A program made the position numbers and the translations under genes. DNA of 64,000 bases from Anisodus tanguticus. Taxonomy: Eukaryota > Streptophyta > Magnoliopsida > Solanales > Solanaceae. This document shows, in pieces, positions 20,008 to 31,599 of this stretch; position 1 is the first letter of the stretch; each line of letters begins with the position of its first letter. Location of the stretch: positions 61,018,513 to 61,082,512 of the forward strand of contig CM067539.1 in the NCBI GenBank assembly GCA_034509755.1, read 5' to 3'. The notes under the pieces are model-generated. The model searched no databases and had not been told where the DNA came from. It saw only the letters and a list, made by a program, of their open reading frames with translations.

Positions 20008-22336
20008 TTAGTCTCCCTTTCTCCTGAAAGAACAGCCCTCGGTGAGTCTGGCACGCCCGCCAGTCGGCTGGCACAACACTGTCTGGCAGTTTCCGCACAC
20101 AACCACTGTCTGCGAATGACTGAACACCGTCGTTCTGCACATACATATTCATTTCAAACATCAAACATTCTGCTCATCAAACACTAAGGAACCGTTCATT
20201 CAAAAAATATTTTCAAACCTTAGATTACAGAATGAACTTCTGGTTAATTTTTGAGGATGAGTTTTTCAAATTTGAAAGAGAGTTTTCACCAGCTTTTCAA
20301 GCATTTTTACAAGTTTTCCGCCCATTCACACATCAAATATCTGGTTCATCACACTAAGGGCTCATTTGGACATGATTTTTTTCCTTTCATTCAAAGGAAT
20401 ATTTTCAAAACTTTGATTATACATTAGAATGAATTTTTGGTTAATTTTGAGGATGAGTTCTCCAAATTTGAAAAAATAGTATTAACCAGTTTTTCAAGCA
20501 CAAAACTTCAACTTTTTAACAACTACTAATATGTATGCCAAACACAACTTCAAACTTCTGAATAAAGCTTTTCAACTTCAATTAATACTACTTTTTTCAA
20601 ATATCACTCAATTCATGTCCAAACAACTACTAAAAGAAATGACCTCACTAAAAGGAAAAAGAGGAACTTACATGTTAAAGCAACCCTGGCACTTGACATC
20701 CTAGAGTACAAAAAATAAATAAATCACAAATTAATTTCAATACAGCAAAACACATACATGATTTCGAAGTATAATAATACATCGAAGAATTGTTTTTACC
20801 ATGAAGAAAGAGTTAGGAGACTGAACCAAACGCTTGAGTTTGTGCTTTCTCTTCTCAAGCTCGGCCGAAGGGTTCAACAAGTCCACATCATTTGGAAGAA
20901 CCTTCAAAATCCAATTATAACAGATTATATTACATTAAAGCAAAATCTGAAAATAATACAAAAACATAAAAGGAAACAGAATGAATGTAGTTTAACTCAG
21001 CTTTTCCAAATCTATAGTTCAATTCAGAAGGAAATTGTTGAGTTTACCAAATTTGAAACTGGAAAATTTTCATTTATACACAATTATTGGTTAAACCGGG
21101 TAACAAACTCAAAACATGGGTTATGTAGCGTAAATAGTTTCCCCCAGTATACATAGAGTGTGATTTTTCAAAAATGGGAAATTTTCATAAATATACAGCC
21201 CAACATAAATTATTATGTCACATATCCCAATAAACAATATTATACAACATTATACAATATGATACAACATTATAATCTGGGAGGAAAGCATTATACATAA
21301 TGTATCAACCTTATATAAAAAGTCTGTAATAGTGTATAAAATGTGTTTATACACAAATATGGGCTAAACCTGGTAACAAACTCAAAGTATGGGCTACATG
21401 GCGTAAATATTTTCAAAAATAGACAAAGCGTAAGGAAATTTTCAGACATCTACAGCCCAGCATAAAATATTACTGACACGTAGCCCAATATACAACATTA
21501 TACAATATTACACAACATTATAACTGGGGAAATCATTATACATAATGACTTGTATAATAGTGTATAAAAGGTGTTTTATACACAAATATGGGCTAAAACA
21601 GGTAACAAACTCAAAATATGTGCTATGTGGCATAAATAGTTTCTCCTAGAATACATATAGCGTAATTTTTGTAATTTTCCAAAAACATGAAATTTTCAAA
21701 AATTACAACCCAACATAAATTAATACACCACATAGACAACAACAACCACAAGGTGGGGTGGGGGAGGATAATATGTACACAGACCTTAACTCTAATTTTA
21801 TGGGGTAGAGAGGCTGTTTACGAAATACCCTCAGCTAAAAAAAAAATTCACCACATAACCCAATATACAATATTGTACATTATATCCAGCAGGAAAGCAT
21901 TACACATAATGTATCAAAAGATGTATAAAAGGTGTTTATACACAAATATGGGCTAAACCGGGTAACAAACTGAAAATATTGGCTAACCCAGGTAATAAAC
22001 TCAAATATGGGCTAAACCGGGTAATAAACTCAAATATGGGCTAAACCGGGTAACAAACTCAAAATATGGGCTAAACCTGGTAACAAACTCAAAATATGGG
22101 TTACGTGGCGTAAATATTCTTCTCACAGTAGACATAGAGCGTAATTTTCCATAAACTAGTTTCAACCAGCTTTTTTTCAGCACAAAACATTCCATCTTGT
22201 TAACAGCGAAATATATGTTCAAACACAACTTTAACTTGCAATTATAACAGATAATATAATGTTAAAGCAAAATCTGAAATTAATATAAATAACATAGAAG
22301 CAAATTAGAATTGATATTAGCTAAAAGACTCACCAT
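20008..22336 (-). CDS. RPS27: 40S ribosomal protein S27 (eS27), intact four-exon gene
   Basis: Encodes the 86-residue eS27 protein of the small cytosolic ribosomal subunit. Exons on the minus strand: 22334-22336 (the ATG alone), 20800-20901 (VLPNDVDLLNPSAELEKRK to SPNSFFM), 20672-20700 (DVKCQGCFN + split I), 20008-20134 (TTVFSHSQTVVVCGNCQTVL to SFRRKGD, TAA). All introns are GT-AG (GTGAGT, GTAAAA, GTAAGT donors; GAAG, CTAG, GCAG acceptors). The zinc finger CQGC...CGNC is complete, and the length equals the family's usual length. Intron 1 (1432 bp) and intron 3 (537 bp) are filled with repeats. Upstream lie a TATA box, a telo-box and a TGGGCC element typical of ribosomal-protein promoters. No damage is seen; this is the only clearly functional gene in the window. 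Confidence 0.97.
20182..20640. mobile_element. MITE pair (hAT-like) in RPS27 intron 3
   Basis: A MITE at about 20357-20631 has inverted ends GGGCTCATTTGGACATGA and CATGTCCAAACAACTAC. A partial, diverged copy of the same interior (TATTTTCAAA, GGTTAATTTT, GAGGATGAGTT) precedes it at 20205-20290. Confidence 0.65.
21175..22110. repeat. Repeat array filling RPS27 intron 1
   Basis: A ~250-bp unit recurs from about 21175, 21431 and 21681. It shares GAAATTTTCA, CATTATACATAATG, GGTGTTTATACACAAATATG and GGGCTAAACCGGGTAACAAA. Within the last unit a 28-31 bp subrepeat (TATGGGCTAAACCGGGTAAY) is repeated about five times at 21946-22110. A related partial unit lies at 21040-21165. Confidence 0.85.
21735..21850 (-). 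mobile_element. TS-SINE / RTE 3'-tail fragment in RPS27 intron 1
   Basis: The + strand reads ACAACAACAACCACAAGGTG, ATGTACACAGACCTTAA, GGGGTAGAGAGGCTGTTTAC and CCCTCAGCT. This is the reverse of the conserved 3' tail shared by nightshade TS SINEs and RTE LINEs. Confidence 0.7.
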
Positions 22337-22404
22337 TTTCGAGAGATTAACAGAGAAATTCTGCAAAAAAAAAAATGCGAAAGGCAGCTAAGATGAAGCG
22401 GTTA

Positions 22405-22455
22405 TTAGGGTTTTTTCGCGAAGTTTATATAAAGGAATTGTGGAAGATGTGGGCC
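22405..22455 (-). promoter_or_regulatory. RPS27 core promoter: TATA box, telo-box, TGGGCC element
   Basis: On the minus strand: TTTATATAAA (22425-22433), then AAACCCTAA telo-box (22405-22413) where transcription should start, about 70 bases before the ATG. A TGGGCC site-II-type motif is at 22450-22455. This combination is known from plant ribosomal-protein genes. Confidence 0.8.
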
Positions 22456-22475
22456 GTTGGATTGGTGGAATCTTA

Positions 22476-23467
22476 GCATTGTCTCCAAAATTGGCCTTGT
22501 GATTTTCGAAATGGCCTACTTTTGCCGTTGTTTAAAATTAGGGTCAACGATCCTCTCGCCGTTACAAAATTGGCACACATTTGACTTAATAGTTTGCGAA
22601 ATGATTTGCTTTGCTTTCTTTTGCTTTTGCTTATTTTTACTAATGGTGTCATTAAAAAAATACGTAAAAAATAAATATGAAAAAGGTCAAAAATTACCCT
22701 TCTCAATTGTCAAAATCTGGCTAATATTGCCTTTTTCACTAAATTTTAATTAATGTGTATTGAAATCATAAGATACTTGACGATTAACTAAACCTCGTCT
22801 TGTTTACTATCCCTTCTCCTAATATGGAAATCATACAAAAAAAATCTGTGGAAGAGCAATTCATTTTTGTACTATTTTGGGGTAAACTACATCATTATAA
22901 TTGTGATATAAATCAGTGGTTTATATTAATTATATTATGTATATTTCCTTTTAGTTCAATGAACTAAATATCTATCAATAAAAATATAGTACTAAACAAT
23001 TCCGCCATTATGTATTCCATTATTCCGACATTATAATCTGAATATAACTTTTCACCAACTAAACATCCCTTAAGATTGGGAGGAAGGGGTCGGGGGTTGG
23101 AGGGGGTTATTTATATACTTCTAAAATATGGATCAACATTATGTGATATTGCCAATGTAACAATTTCAATTTCACGATAGAAACACTGGTATATTATAGT
23201 CACTAAATTTAGAATTACGACAGAAAATGAAACTAACAAGAAATTGTAGAACAACAATCGACTAGTAAAACGATGAAGAGAACTACGTATTGAATAAGAT
23301 AACTAAAAGAGGGACGAGAAGCTTAGACTTTGAAAAAGGGGATGAGGGAAATAGACGCCTTTCTCAACAATATGCATAACTCTAGTTTTCTATCACAAGT
23401 TGTACTTATCAACCCGGATCCCAAACATTGCCATGTTATCCGGTGGTGTTGGGTTGCTTTATCAATA
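22476..23467. other. Intergenic, no recognised feature
   Basis: AT-rich sequence upstream of RPS27 and before a gypsy LTR. No gene or clear repeat is supported. Confidence 0.5.
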
Positions 23468-25657
23468 TGTAACATCCCGTACTTTCGGGCCATGGTTTGA
23501 ATTGCTAGACATATGTAAATAGACCCGAGCGTTGGAGGAATTTTGGTCATAATCAAGTAAGCGGATTAAGAGTTCGGTGTATAAAAAGACGAAGTCTCAA
23601 AATGATTTACGAATTAAAAATGCGACGACAGGGATTGCAAATATTTTCTTGTGTATGTCAAAAGAGGCTATGGACTAGTGATATCACATGATCAAGGTAA
23701 TGAGAATATGAAGTGTGTTAAAATGATTACTATTTAAGTGAATTGAGATCAAGAAATTAATTATGCGTGTAATTTGGCTAAATAGGAGAATTGTAGTGGA
23801 AGACAAGAAATAAATTGAGATTATTGGATAAATATTATGTGGATATAATCCAAATAAATTATTGATAAGTGGCAGCTGAAGGATGTAGAGATACATGCAT
23901 TTGAGGTGGAGGTGTCACCTTATATTAAGTAAACATTAAGAACTACACGTGTAATGAAAGAAGGGGCAAAAACGTGCCAGTACTCGTTTCTTCATTTTGG
24001 AAAATATTTCACTTTGAGGACAATTTTGGTTTGAAGAGGCAAAACGTGCAGCAATCATACTTAAGTTGGACAATTCATTTAGGAGGTACTCACAACCACA
24101 CTATGCTACAAGAGATGAATTTGTATAATTTCTTCAACACTAAGAAGTTTTTGATGGCAAAAAGAGAATTTAATTTCAAAGGTTGCTGGACGTTCTTCTG
24201 TATTAGTGAAGTGCAACAGATGTTCTCCTGTTTTTTTTTCCAAGATCAAGTGTAGCTACTTTCCTTCGTCGATTTTATAATTTTAATGTCGGTTTCAGTC
24301 GGATCTTAACAAATTAGAGATTACTTCGTAGTGAAGTAAGGTATCGGGAAAGCTTTTAAGAAGGCGACCCAAGTACGATTCATCGTCTACAACCTTCTAC
24401 GAGTTTGTATGAGCGATTAAAGTTAGACGTTGTAGTCATTCGGAGGTCGAATCAATCAAGGTATGTTAAGGCAAATCCTTCTTTCTTTTGGCATGTTCTA
24501 AGTACGAAACGTAAACGTAATATTGTCCCATAAATGATTCTACTCTTAGTAGTTAAGGATGTTCATGTTATTCAATCCGATTTTCAAAGTATGTCTAAAT
24601 ATGTTCCTAAATTCTTATTGAGGTATACGGAAAAGATGTTAGTATTCATAATGTTAATTGGGGGTGAAGCGACATTACATCACTTCGACAAACTTATAGT
24701 GTCTTATTATCATATCATTCATGCATTACATTCATGTACATACCTTGACCTCAAATGAGTTATATACTCTACTATATGTATGCATTATACATATGTATAG
24801 GGAATGGGAAAAGGGAAGGCGTTATATACGCACACCACCTGCAGCTGGTATAGATATACACGATGATGATTATGCCCACAAAGGCCGATATGAAATGATG
24901 GGATGCCCACAGAGGCTTGATGACGTTATATAAGCATATGTATATGCATGACGTCATTGTGCATGGCATTTAGGCATATTATGGTCCTCAGAGGCATTCT
25001 ACACAGACATGATACTTATGCATACTATGGCCCTCAGAGGCATTCTACGCATGCGTGATACTTATGCATATTATGGCCCTCAGAGGCATTCAGTACAGGT
25101 TGGTTGTTTCTTATCTCATATTACTTTCAGGTCTCTATTAAGCTATTGTTTATGCCTGACATACTCGGTACATCAGTCGTACTGACGTCCCCTTTGTCGG
25201 GGGACGTTGCGTTTCATGTCCGCAGGCTCAGGTAGACGGGCAACGGTCCGCACTAGTATGATGTTGGTCCAACTGATATTGGAGCACTCTATTTGTTCCA
25301 GAGTTACAGTCTAGTCGTGGTACGATATTTTTTGTTATGCGTTGGGGTATGGCGGGGCCCTGTCCCAACCTTATGATGTCATGTACTCTTTAGAGGCTTG
25401 TAGACAAATGTCCTGTGTAAAGTAGTAATGTATGGCCCTGTCGGCCTTGATATGTATATGTATATAGGTTGGGTCCTTCTGGTTGCAAGACTTTACATAG
25501 CTCTTTTCCAGTTTACTATTTTCATATGCCAGCAGGGTATCTCATGGCGGCCTCATGGGCTATGCGAAAATACGGATATATGCTAGATATATGATTAGTG
25601 GTACTCGACAAGGAAGGTCCGGGTGCCCGTCATGGCCCTCCGGTTTGGGTCGTGACA
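23468..25657 (+). repeat. 5' LTR of the gypsy fragment
   Basis: Contains three ~50-bp tandem units at about 24965-25095 (ATGGCCCTCAGAGGCATTCT, GATACTTATGCATA). The terminus TGACA is followed by the primer site. The partner LTR is absent, so no TSD can be tested. Confidence 0.82.
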
Positions 25658-25868
25658 AACGTGGTATCATAGCAGGTCTATCCTAGGGAGTCTATAAGTC
25701 GTGTCTAGTAGAGTCTTGTTTATGGGTGTGTTGTGCACCACACTTATAGACAGGAGGCTACAGGGCATTTAGGATGATGGTTACCTTCCTTCTTGATCTA
25801 GAATCGTCTTATAGAGCTGAATTGTAAGAATTCTCTCTGTAAATCTTATCGTGTTTATGATTACAGCA

Positions 25869-26417
25869 ATGCCTTCTTCCAGTAGGGCTATGATTAACAT
25901 GGAGATTGAGGTTGGATTCAGTGTAAATGCGAGTAGTATGATCTCTATTGAGGCAGATCCGTCAAAGGGTATGAGAAGTTGCTTTCCCATGTATGGACAA
26001 ATCTAGTAGTACCAGGGGAATTGAGGGAAGCTCCGGTACCATCAGTCCTACCACCGGCTCCGTCTGATAAGAATGTAAGGAGAACGGTGCAGGTATTGAA
26101 TCAATTGGTTGCCTCCCAGACACGACTTCATCTTAGATCATTTGATAGAGATAGGCCCTTAAGGGGTAAGAGAGCTCATAACCTAAGGAGTTTATTAGTC
26201 AGGGATCGCCGATATTTAAGGGGTTTAATATGTCAATATCTCATGGTCAAAGCTGTAAAGTTGAGTGAGACCGCCCCGACCATCTTGTAGTCAGAGTGGT
26301 TGAGTGCATGCTGGATTATGCTGCAAAGGTACATGGGGTTGGTTTATTGTGGCAGCCATGGCCACAACGTTCTGAAGTGTCCCAAGTTGATGCGCAAAGG
26401 TAAAGATAAAATGATTA
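25869..26417 (+). pseudogene. gypsy gag relic with zinc knuckle
   Basis: Frameshifted gag remains. The frame at 26040-26110 reads VLPPAPSDKNVRRTVQVLNQ and LVASQTRL, the region before the knuckle. At 26330-26385 another frame reads YCGSHGHNVLKCPK, a degenerate CCHC knuckle. No protease or RT follows before the 26418 junction. Confidence 0.65.
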
Positions 26418-26441
26418 TGAGTTCTGCAGATCTGGAATATT

Positions 26442-26835
26442 AAGTTCCGGATAGCCAGCAACTTTCGAGTCTTGTAGATACGGAACGTCTAGTTCCGAAC
26501 AGTCAGGCCCTCGTGGGTTCTTGTTAACCTTGAGCAATTACTCTTTTTTCCTTTTTAAGGAAAGTTATCTTCTAAGAATTCAGCATTCTTTAACGCCAAG
26601 AGGCGATAAGCACTATTGTTATTTGCAGATCCAGTGGAAAGTTCCGGATAGCCAGCAACTTTCGAGTCCTGTAGATACGGAACGTCTAGTTCCGGACAGT
26701 CAGGCCCTCGTGGTTTCTTGTTAACCTTGAGCAATTACTCTTTTTTCCTTTTCAAGGAAAGTTATCTTCTAAGAATTCAGCATTCTTTAACGCCAAGAGG
26801 CGATAAGCACTATTGTTATTTACAGATCCAGTGGA
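26442..26835. repeat. 197-bp tandem duplication in element B
   Basis: Units 26442-26638 and 26639-26835 both begin AAGTTCCGGATAGCCAGCAA and run through TAACGCCAAGAGGCGATAAG. Copies A and C have one unit. The units differ at only a few bases. Confidence 0.93.
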
Positions 26836-26933
26836 TATGCAATCTACAGTCTTAGGTACAACTTGACATGTTTCGGTATTCCAATTTTTACCAAGCCACC
26901 CCACATAATTTGGGCGTATGACTTAGCGCTTGG

Positions 26934-27128
26934 CTAACACCGTTGGACTGAGGTGAGTAATGAATGATGCTTCACATTATCCCCCTCTATCGCTACGAAT
27001 TCCTCAATCCGTAGGCTTAGTTGATTTTCAACTTCTGTTTTGTAGCGCTTATTCGCTTCAATAACTTCATCTTTGCTTTTCAACAAACAAAGGATACAAT
27101 ATGTTGTACCGTTATCAAAGAAGGTCAC
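26934..27128 (-). pseudogene. Integrase relic in element B
   Basis: Reads TFFDNGTTYCILCLLKSKDE and RYKTEVENQLSLRIEEF, aligned with 5387-5596 and with the intact-order integrase at 59443-59799. Flanking integrase motifs are missing. Confidence 0.75.
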
Positions 27129-28314
27129 AACGTACTTGTCTCCCCCCTCTATTTTGTATAAACTTCAAATCATCCATAAAGGTGTGACTAAGTTCTAGAG
27201 GAGCGGTGCTTCTTTCGCTATTCCTTTGACGGAATTTGGAAAGGTGATTTTGCCTCTTCGCCTACCTCACATTCATTTTGAGGGTTTATGTCGAAAGAAG
27301 GCAACAATCTCAACTTCGCTAGCTTTTGAATGACTTGCTATTTAACGTGTCTTAATCTATGATGGCATAGATGCAAAAATTACAAATATATCATTCATTT
27401 GGCTACAGACATACTGTACCATTCTTAGTTATTATAGACCTGTTGGACTAGTCTCAAACCAGCTTGACCAACAGCTTCCCTTAAACTAAGTTTGGGACAT
27501 CTATCACCTCATCTTAGAGTGATCCCATTCCCTGAAGTCATATTGAGGACAACCTCTCCAACCCCTTCTACTTTAGAGGTGGCGTTGCTTCACATGAACA
27601 ACCTCTTGCCCGTGGTTAGGGTGTAACCGGATCATATGTGATCGCGATACTCTGGCCCACTGCAGTTGCTTTGGCAGACTGAGTGTCCAATTTCTTCACT
27701 GCCTTTCTTTAGGCCTTCAGATCATTTAAGACCTGGAAACTCTGGCCCACCTTACTAGGTGTCCATTACTTTTCCTGTGAAACGAATTCTGGCCCCACTC
27801 CAATTGCCCGGAGGCTTTATATGACTGAGTGTCCAATATCATCATATCAAAGGAATTTTGGCCCACTCCAGTCACCCGGAGGCTTTGTATGACTGAGTGT
27901 CCAATATCATCCTATGAAGGATCTTCTGCCAAATAGTGTGACAGGCTCAACGTCTTTAACTTTTAGACTTCTTCCGTTATGATTGGTGCCCAGATAATTC
28001 TTGGCGATTACTTAAGAGTGGTAACAGTTTTCGCACAGTTAGTGGATCTCTCTCCATCATATGTGTGAACATACTTTACACACCTTTAATCATTACACTT
28101 AAAAGAACGGATCTTTTTAAGTCGTTTACAAAATCCAATCTTTAAACGGGAAAGAAGATGAGATTAAACTTCTGATTTTTTAAAGCGTAAGGAATATAAA
28201 TTATTTTCATATTCCTCCTACTTTAATCAATTTTTAATCAGACATCATTTAATCTTTATTCTTGACAAGTAAGAAAAACTACTTATCCTCTTTTCGGATT
28301 CTGGCTCACTTCAG

Positions 28315-28581
28315 TCACTTCATCAGACTGAGTGTGCATTTCCTTCTTACCATTATTCGGATCTTTTGTCTGGGACAGATATAGGCCTTCATGCCGCAAG
28401 ATAGAATAACATCTTCGATCTTCTCTCTCTTGTCCCGCTTGACATCCTCGGGCTCTCGAGAGCGCTTGTTCCAACCAGTCTTGGTAGCGGTGACACCATG
28501 AACACGTTCATCATCATCACTCTCTTCTACCAGAAAACCATTGCCATAACCAGATTTGGTCACACAACTTTTGACCGACAT
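28315..28581 (-). CDS. Small ORF at the gag position of the non-autonomous family (copy B)
   Basis: An ORF of 88 residues beginning MSVKSCVTKSGYGNGFLVEE, then SDDDERVHGVTATKT, KRSREPEDVKRDKREKIEDV and ILSCGMKAYI. It has an acidic patch followed by a strongly basic, NLS-like stretch. Homologous ORFs occur in copies A (6831-7076) and C. In copy B a one-base loss relative to copy C shifts the end; the alternative frame continues as TKDPNNGKKEMHTQSDEVTE to 28283. No known domain recognised; function not assigned. Confidence 0.5.
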   Translation of the reverse strand: MSVKSCVTKSGYGNGFLVEESDDDERVHGVTATKTGWNKRSREPEDVKRDKREKIEDVILSCGMKAYICPRQKIRIMVRRKCTLSLMK

Positions 28582-28624
28582 CTTTCGAACACTAATAGTA
28601 ATACAATACAACCTTGTCTTAAAT

Positions 28625-30109
28625 TGTTGGTACTCTATTGTACTTTATAAAGCAGTACGGGAAGTAATAACTATTACAAATGTTCGAAAGGATAAATAAA
28701 TGGTCAATCTTCAAAACTACCGCAAGTATGTTGTGTCTTGAATCTTGATCACCTTGCAAAGCCAATGTTGAGAACTGACGCAAGCTTGTTGTGTCTTCAA
28801 TCTTGATATCCTGAAATCAAGAAATAACTAAATCTGGATGGTTACAACGTTGTGTGTTGAGTCGAGGATAGCCCTCTATCCTTAAGATAAGATTGCCCCG
28901 TATATATGCTTTTACGTTAGCGGGCAATAGTCTCCCAAGATAAAACAACACTATAATCTCAACACTACAAAGCCAATAGGTTGAGCCTGTCGAAGAAAAC
29001 AAATATGACTCGACTTGCTGAAGATATGGAATAGGAAGGAAGAGTTTCTCTTTACTCTTCTCTTTTGTCTCTGTGTATATAGTGTGTCTCTATAGTGTAT
29101 ATCTTGTGTATACGTGAGGGTTTGGTCACTTTGTTTTTGACTGATTTTCAGCCACCGAAAGTGCAGAATTCCGCCACCGTTTTCCGGTGGTTTACCGCCC
29201 GTTTTTCGTTCGCTTTTCCGGTTTGTTTTTGGCTATTTTTCCGTCTCGTTTTCTTTACTATTTTTTAAGTTCGGTTTTACGTGTCATTTTTTTTGCCTGT
29301 TTTCAGCCTTTTATGCACTCCAAAATTGATCCAACAACTCGCTCAATATATAGCATGCAAGAGGGGCTGTCCAACCGCCAAAACAAGGTCAGTAATGGCC
29401 ATTAAGGAGGCCATTAAAACACCAAGTAATGGTTATTAAGGCCATTGAAAGAGGCGCCCAAATGCCCAAGTAATGGGCTGTTAATGGAGAGTTAATCAGC
29501 CAAGTAATGGATGGTTAATGCTCCAAAACGCAGTCCAACGGTAGGCAGAAAAGTCTTCAGAAATTCTAGGGACCAAACTGTAAATATTGAAACTTCAGGG
29601 ACCAAACTGTACATATGAAACTCCAGGGATCAAATTGTACATCTGGCAGAGTTCTCTGGTCCAAAAAGATAATATCAGAAAGTGCCCACAGCCCACAGCC
29701 CACAGCCCACAGCCCGAGACCGGACCGGACGGGCGGCGGCGTCGCGCGTGGGGCTTAGCCATGAACCCAAGCACATCTAGGTTCTCCCTCCTTTAAACAC
29801 ATGGGATACCCCTTGGGGTCCCAAACCCTTTACCAATTTGAGACATATATAGAGAGCAATTCTTCCTATTCCCACCGATGTGGTAGATTTGTCCCACACC
29901 ACATTTCCATGCCTTAAACACCTTACTTTGTGGACCAATATCTCTTTCATTCCGCAACGAAATTTGACGATTCTTGGCCCTACGGTCATCTACTCACTTC
30001 GTAGATCATGCATGTGCGAAGAGACAAGGTCTCCAACATGCGGAACACTAGTGTTTAATTCATCAAAGATGGGTGGACGCATCTCCCCGCCAAAGGCAAA
30101 TTTCCAACA
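28625..30109 (-). repeat. 5' LTR of element B (1485 bp)
   Basis: Runs TGTTGGTACTC ... TTTCCAACA on +. It is the longest LTR of the family here. It has a duplicated CTTGTTGTGTCTT segment near 28730-28800 and (CCCACAG)4 at 29685-29715. TTAAGATAAGAT at 28882-28893 and the partner CCTTGTCTTAA at 28612-28622 pair imperfectly. Confidence 0.9.
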
Positions 30110-30427
30110 GTCCGTCAACTGAAACTTGCCTTGTTGTGATAAGGTTAAGTTACTTGGAAGCACACATTAGCTTTCTTATTCACATACATATTATAATCAC
30201 ACACTGGGATTCTGGCGCATTAACATTAAGGCATTAGAGCATCCCTTACATTTGCTTTTTGCAGTGATGAATTAGTTAGTCTTTCTAGTTCCATTTTGGT
30301 TGTTCCCAAGACTATCAGAAGTGTCTATAGTTTAGCTGGTGCATTTGCTATAACTTCTTGTTGGGATTTAACTGAAAAGCTACCAGGGGCCATTGCTCTC
30401 ATCTATTGTACAGATGACATTTACTGA
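30110..30427 (+). CDS. Two 3' exons of an unidentified gene, cut by LTR element B
   Basis: The last nine complete codons of an exon (STETCLVVI + AG) end at donor GTTAAG (30144). The next exon starts after acceptor TTTTTGCAG at 30265, keeps phase (AG|T = Ser), reads DELVSLSSSILVVPKTIRSV, YSLAGAFAITSCWDLTEKL and PGAIALIYCTDDIY, and ends at TGA (30425-30427). The join is in frame and the amino-acid content is protein-like, so this looks like real coding sequence. The upstream exons would lie left of 30110 but are replaced by the retroelement; the copy is therefore likely dead. I do not recognise the family. Confidence 0.5.
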
Positions 30428-30446
30428 ATTAATAAATTTAATCTCT

Positions 30447-30568
30447 TTGTGTGCGTGTTGGAACCTCCAAAAATGTGCGTGTTGGAACCTCCAAAAGTAG
30501 CGAATTTTTTGGGGATCGACACTGGTGCGGTAACGATGTGCAGAGCCAGAGTTCGAGCAACATAGTAT
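30447..30568. mobile_element. MITE-like repeat (truncated)
   Basis: Contains GTTGGAACCTCCAAAA twice (30455 and 30480) and ends AGTTCGAGCAACATAG, the terminus of a common nightshade MITE also present at 39120-39242. The left inverted end is not clear. Confidence 0.5.
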
Positions 30569-31195
30569 CTTTGACCTCAGTAAAGAAGAATTTCATGCTG
30601 AGAACCAATCCAATTCTCGCAACCCTATTTAATTTCAAAGTCCTTTCTTATTAGAAAAAAAACAAGAGGTTTCCACCCAATACCAAAAAGCCCGCTCTTT
30701 GCAACCCAGATTTTGTTAGAATTTTTACCCAATTAGCCCAGACTAGTTCTGTGAACAGACTTTTGTTGAATCAAGTAGTCGACTGTGTGACTGCTAGATT
30801 GAAGTTTGTGTCTGGAAAATGAGATAAATGGAGGAAAGAAGAACCATAATGGGATAGATACAGATGATTACAAAGAGAAAGTAGAACATTCTAGTCCATG
30901 AAATGTTTCTTATATCTTAACTCAATCAGCTCTATATAGTATCATAATCAAACTCCAAAAAAGTCTTAGCTTCATTTAGCTAAAAATGACCAGACAGACC
31001 AACGCCATTCATGGATTAGTCACAAGGAGAAGTTAACCAGATAAAATTACATCTGCATTTGATTGAGCTACATAAGGACTAACGTGAGTTGATGAGAACT
31101 GTTTTAACTCTGAACTTCTAATGAGGTCAGATCTAATCTGTTGATTTGACAGTGTTGTATTAATGGCGTGACATAGCTCAACTAGGTTTCTGAAG
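30569..31195. other. Intergenic, no recognised feature
   Basis: No gene or repeat I can support. Confidence 0.4.
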
Positions 31196-31456
31196 TCATC
31201 CCACAAAATTTATGAAAGAAGAAATTATTAAACTCACGACCATTATCACATTGAAACGATTTTATGTCTTTTTCAAATTGCGTTTTAACCAGTGTACGAA
31301 ATTCAACAAATTTGGAGAACACTTGAGATTTGAGTTTGAGTGGATAGACTCAAAGAAAGTGCGAAAAATCATCCAAAAATACCAAATAGTATTTGTGGCC
31401 TAAGTTGCTGGTTATAAGAGATGTCCATACATCAGCGTGAATAATATCAAAGGGAG
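31196..31456 (-). pseudogene. Ty1/copia integrase fragment
   Basis: The minus strand reads PFDIIHADVWTSLITSNLGH, KYYLVFLDDFSHF, a stop, VYPLKLKSQVFSKFVEF, TQFEKDIKSFQCDNGREFNN. This is the integrase core of an Ale/Retrofit-type element with the two catalytic Asp regions visible. The flanks do not continue the domain, so it is a short isolated piece. Confidence 0.88.
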
Positions 31457-31599
31457 ATTAATACAATTCCTAATGATATCAGAAGCCAAAACCTAAACCT
31501 CATTCTTTTTCTCTTTCTATCATTACCCTAGGAAATCATTACTTTTCCTCTACTTCCGTTTTGTCAGAAAAATTTTGGCCTCTGTGCCAAGAACCATCA

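Larger units (their letters stand above)
23468..26417 (+). mobile_element. Ty3/gypsy element fragment: 5' LTR plus gag relic
   Basis: The LTR at 23468-25657 (about 2.2 kb) starts TGTAACATCCCGTACTTTCG and ends GGGTCGTGACA. A decayed tRNA-iMet primer site TGGTATCATAGCAGG follows at 25662. The interior (25663-26417) has gag remnants only. The element is cut at about 26418 by the truncated copy B of the main LTR family; the rest of pol and the 3' LTR are missing. Confidence 0.85.
26418..30109 (-). mobile_element. LTR element copy B, truncated non-autonomous member of the main family
   Basis: Sense strand minus. It retains the 5' LTR (28625-30109) and about 2.2 kb of interior matching copies A and C (from GAGTTCTGCAGATCTGG at 26419), including the integrase relic and the small ORF. 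The 3' half and 3' LTR are missing; the left edge abuts gypsy gag, so no TSD can be shown. A 197-bp tandem duplication is private to this copy. Confidence 0.88.

Noticed and set aside
21175..22110. CRISPR-like array
   Set aside because: The spaced repeats are in a plant intron, the units are contiguous variants without unique spacers, and no cas genes exist here.
22001..22228. Minus-strand ORF with repeated FSPYFEFVTR
   Set aside because: Translation of the GGGCTAAACCGGGTAA subrepeat in RPS27 intron 1; not a protein.
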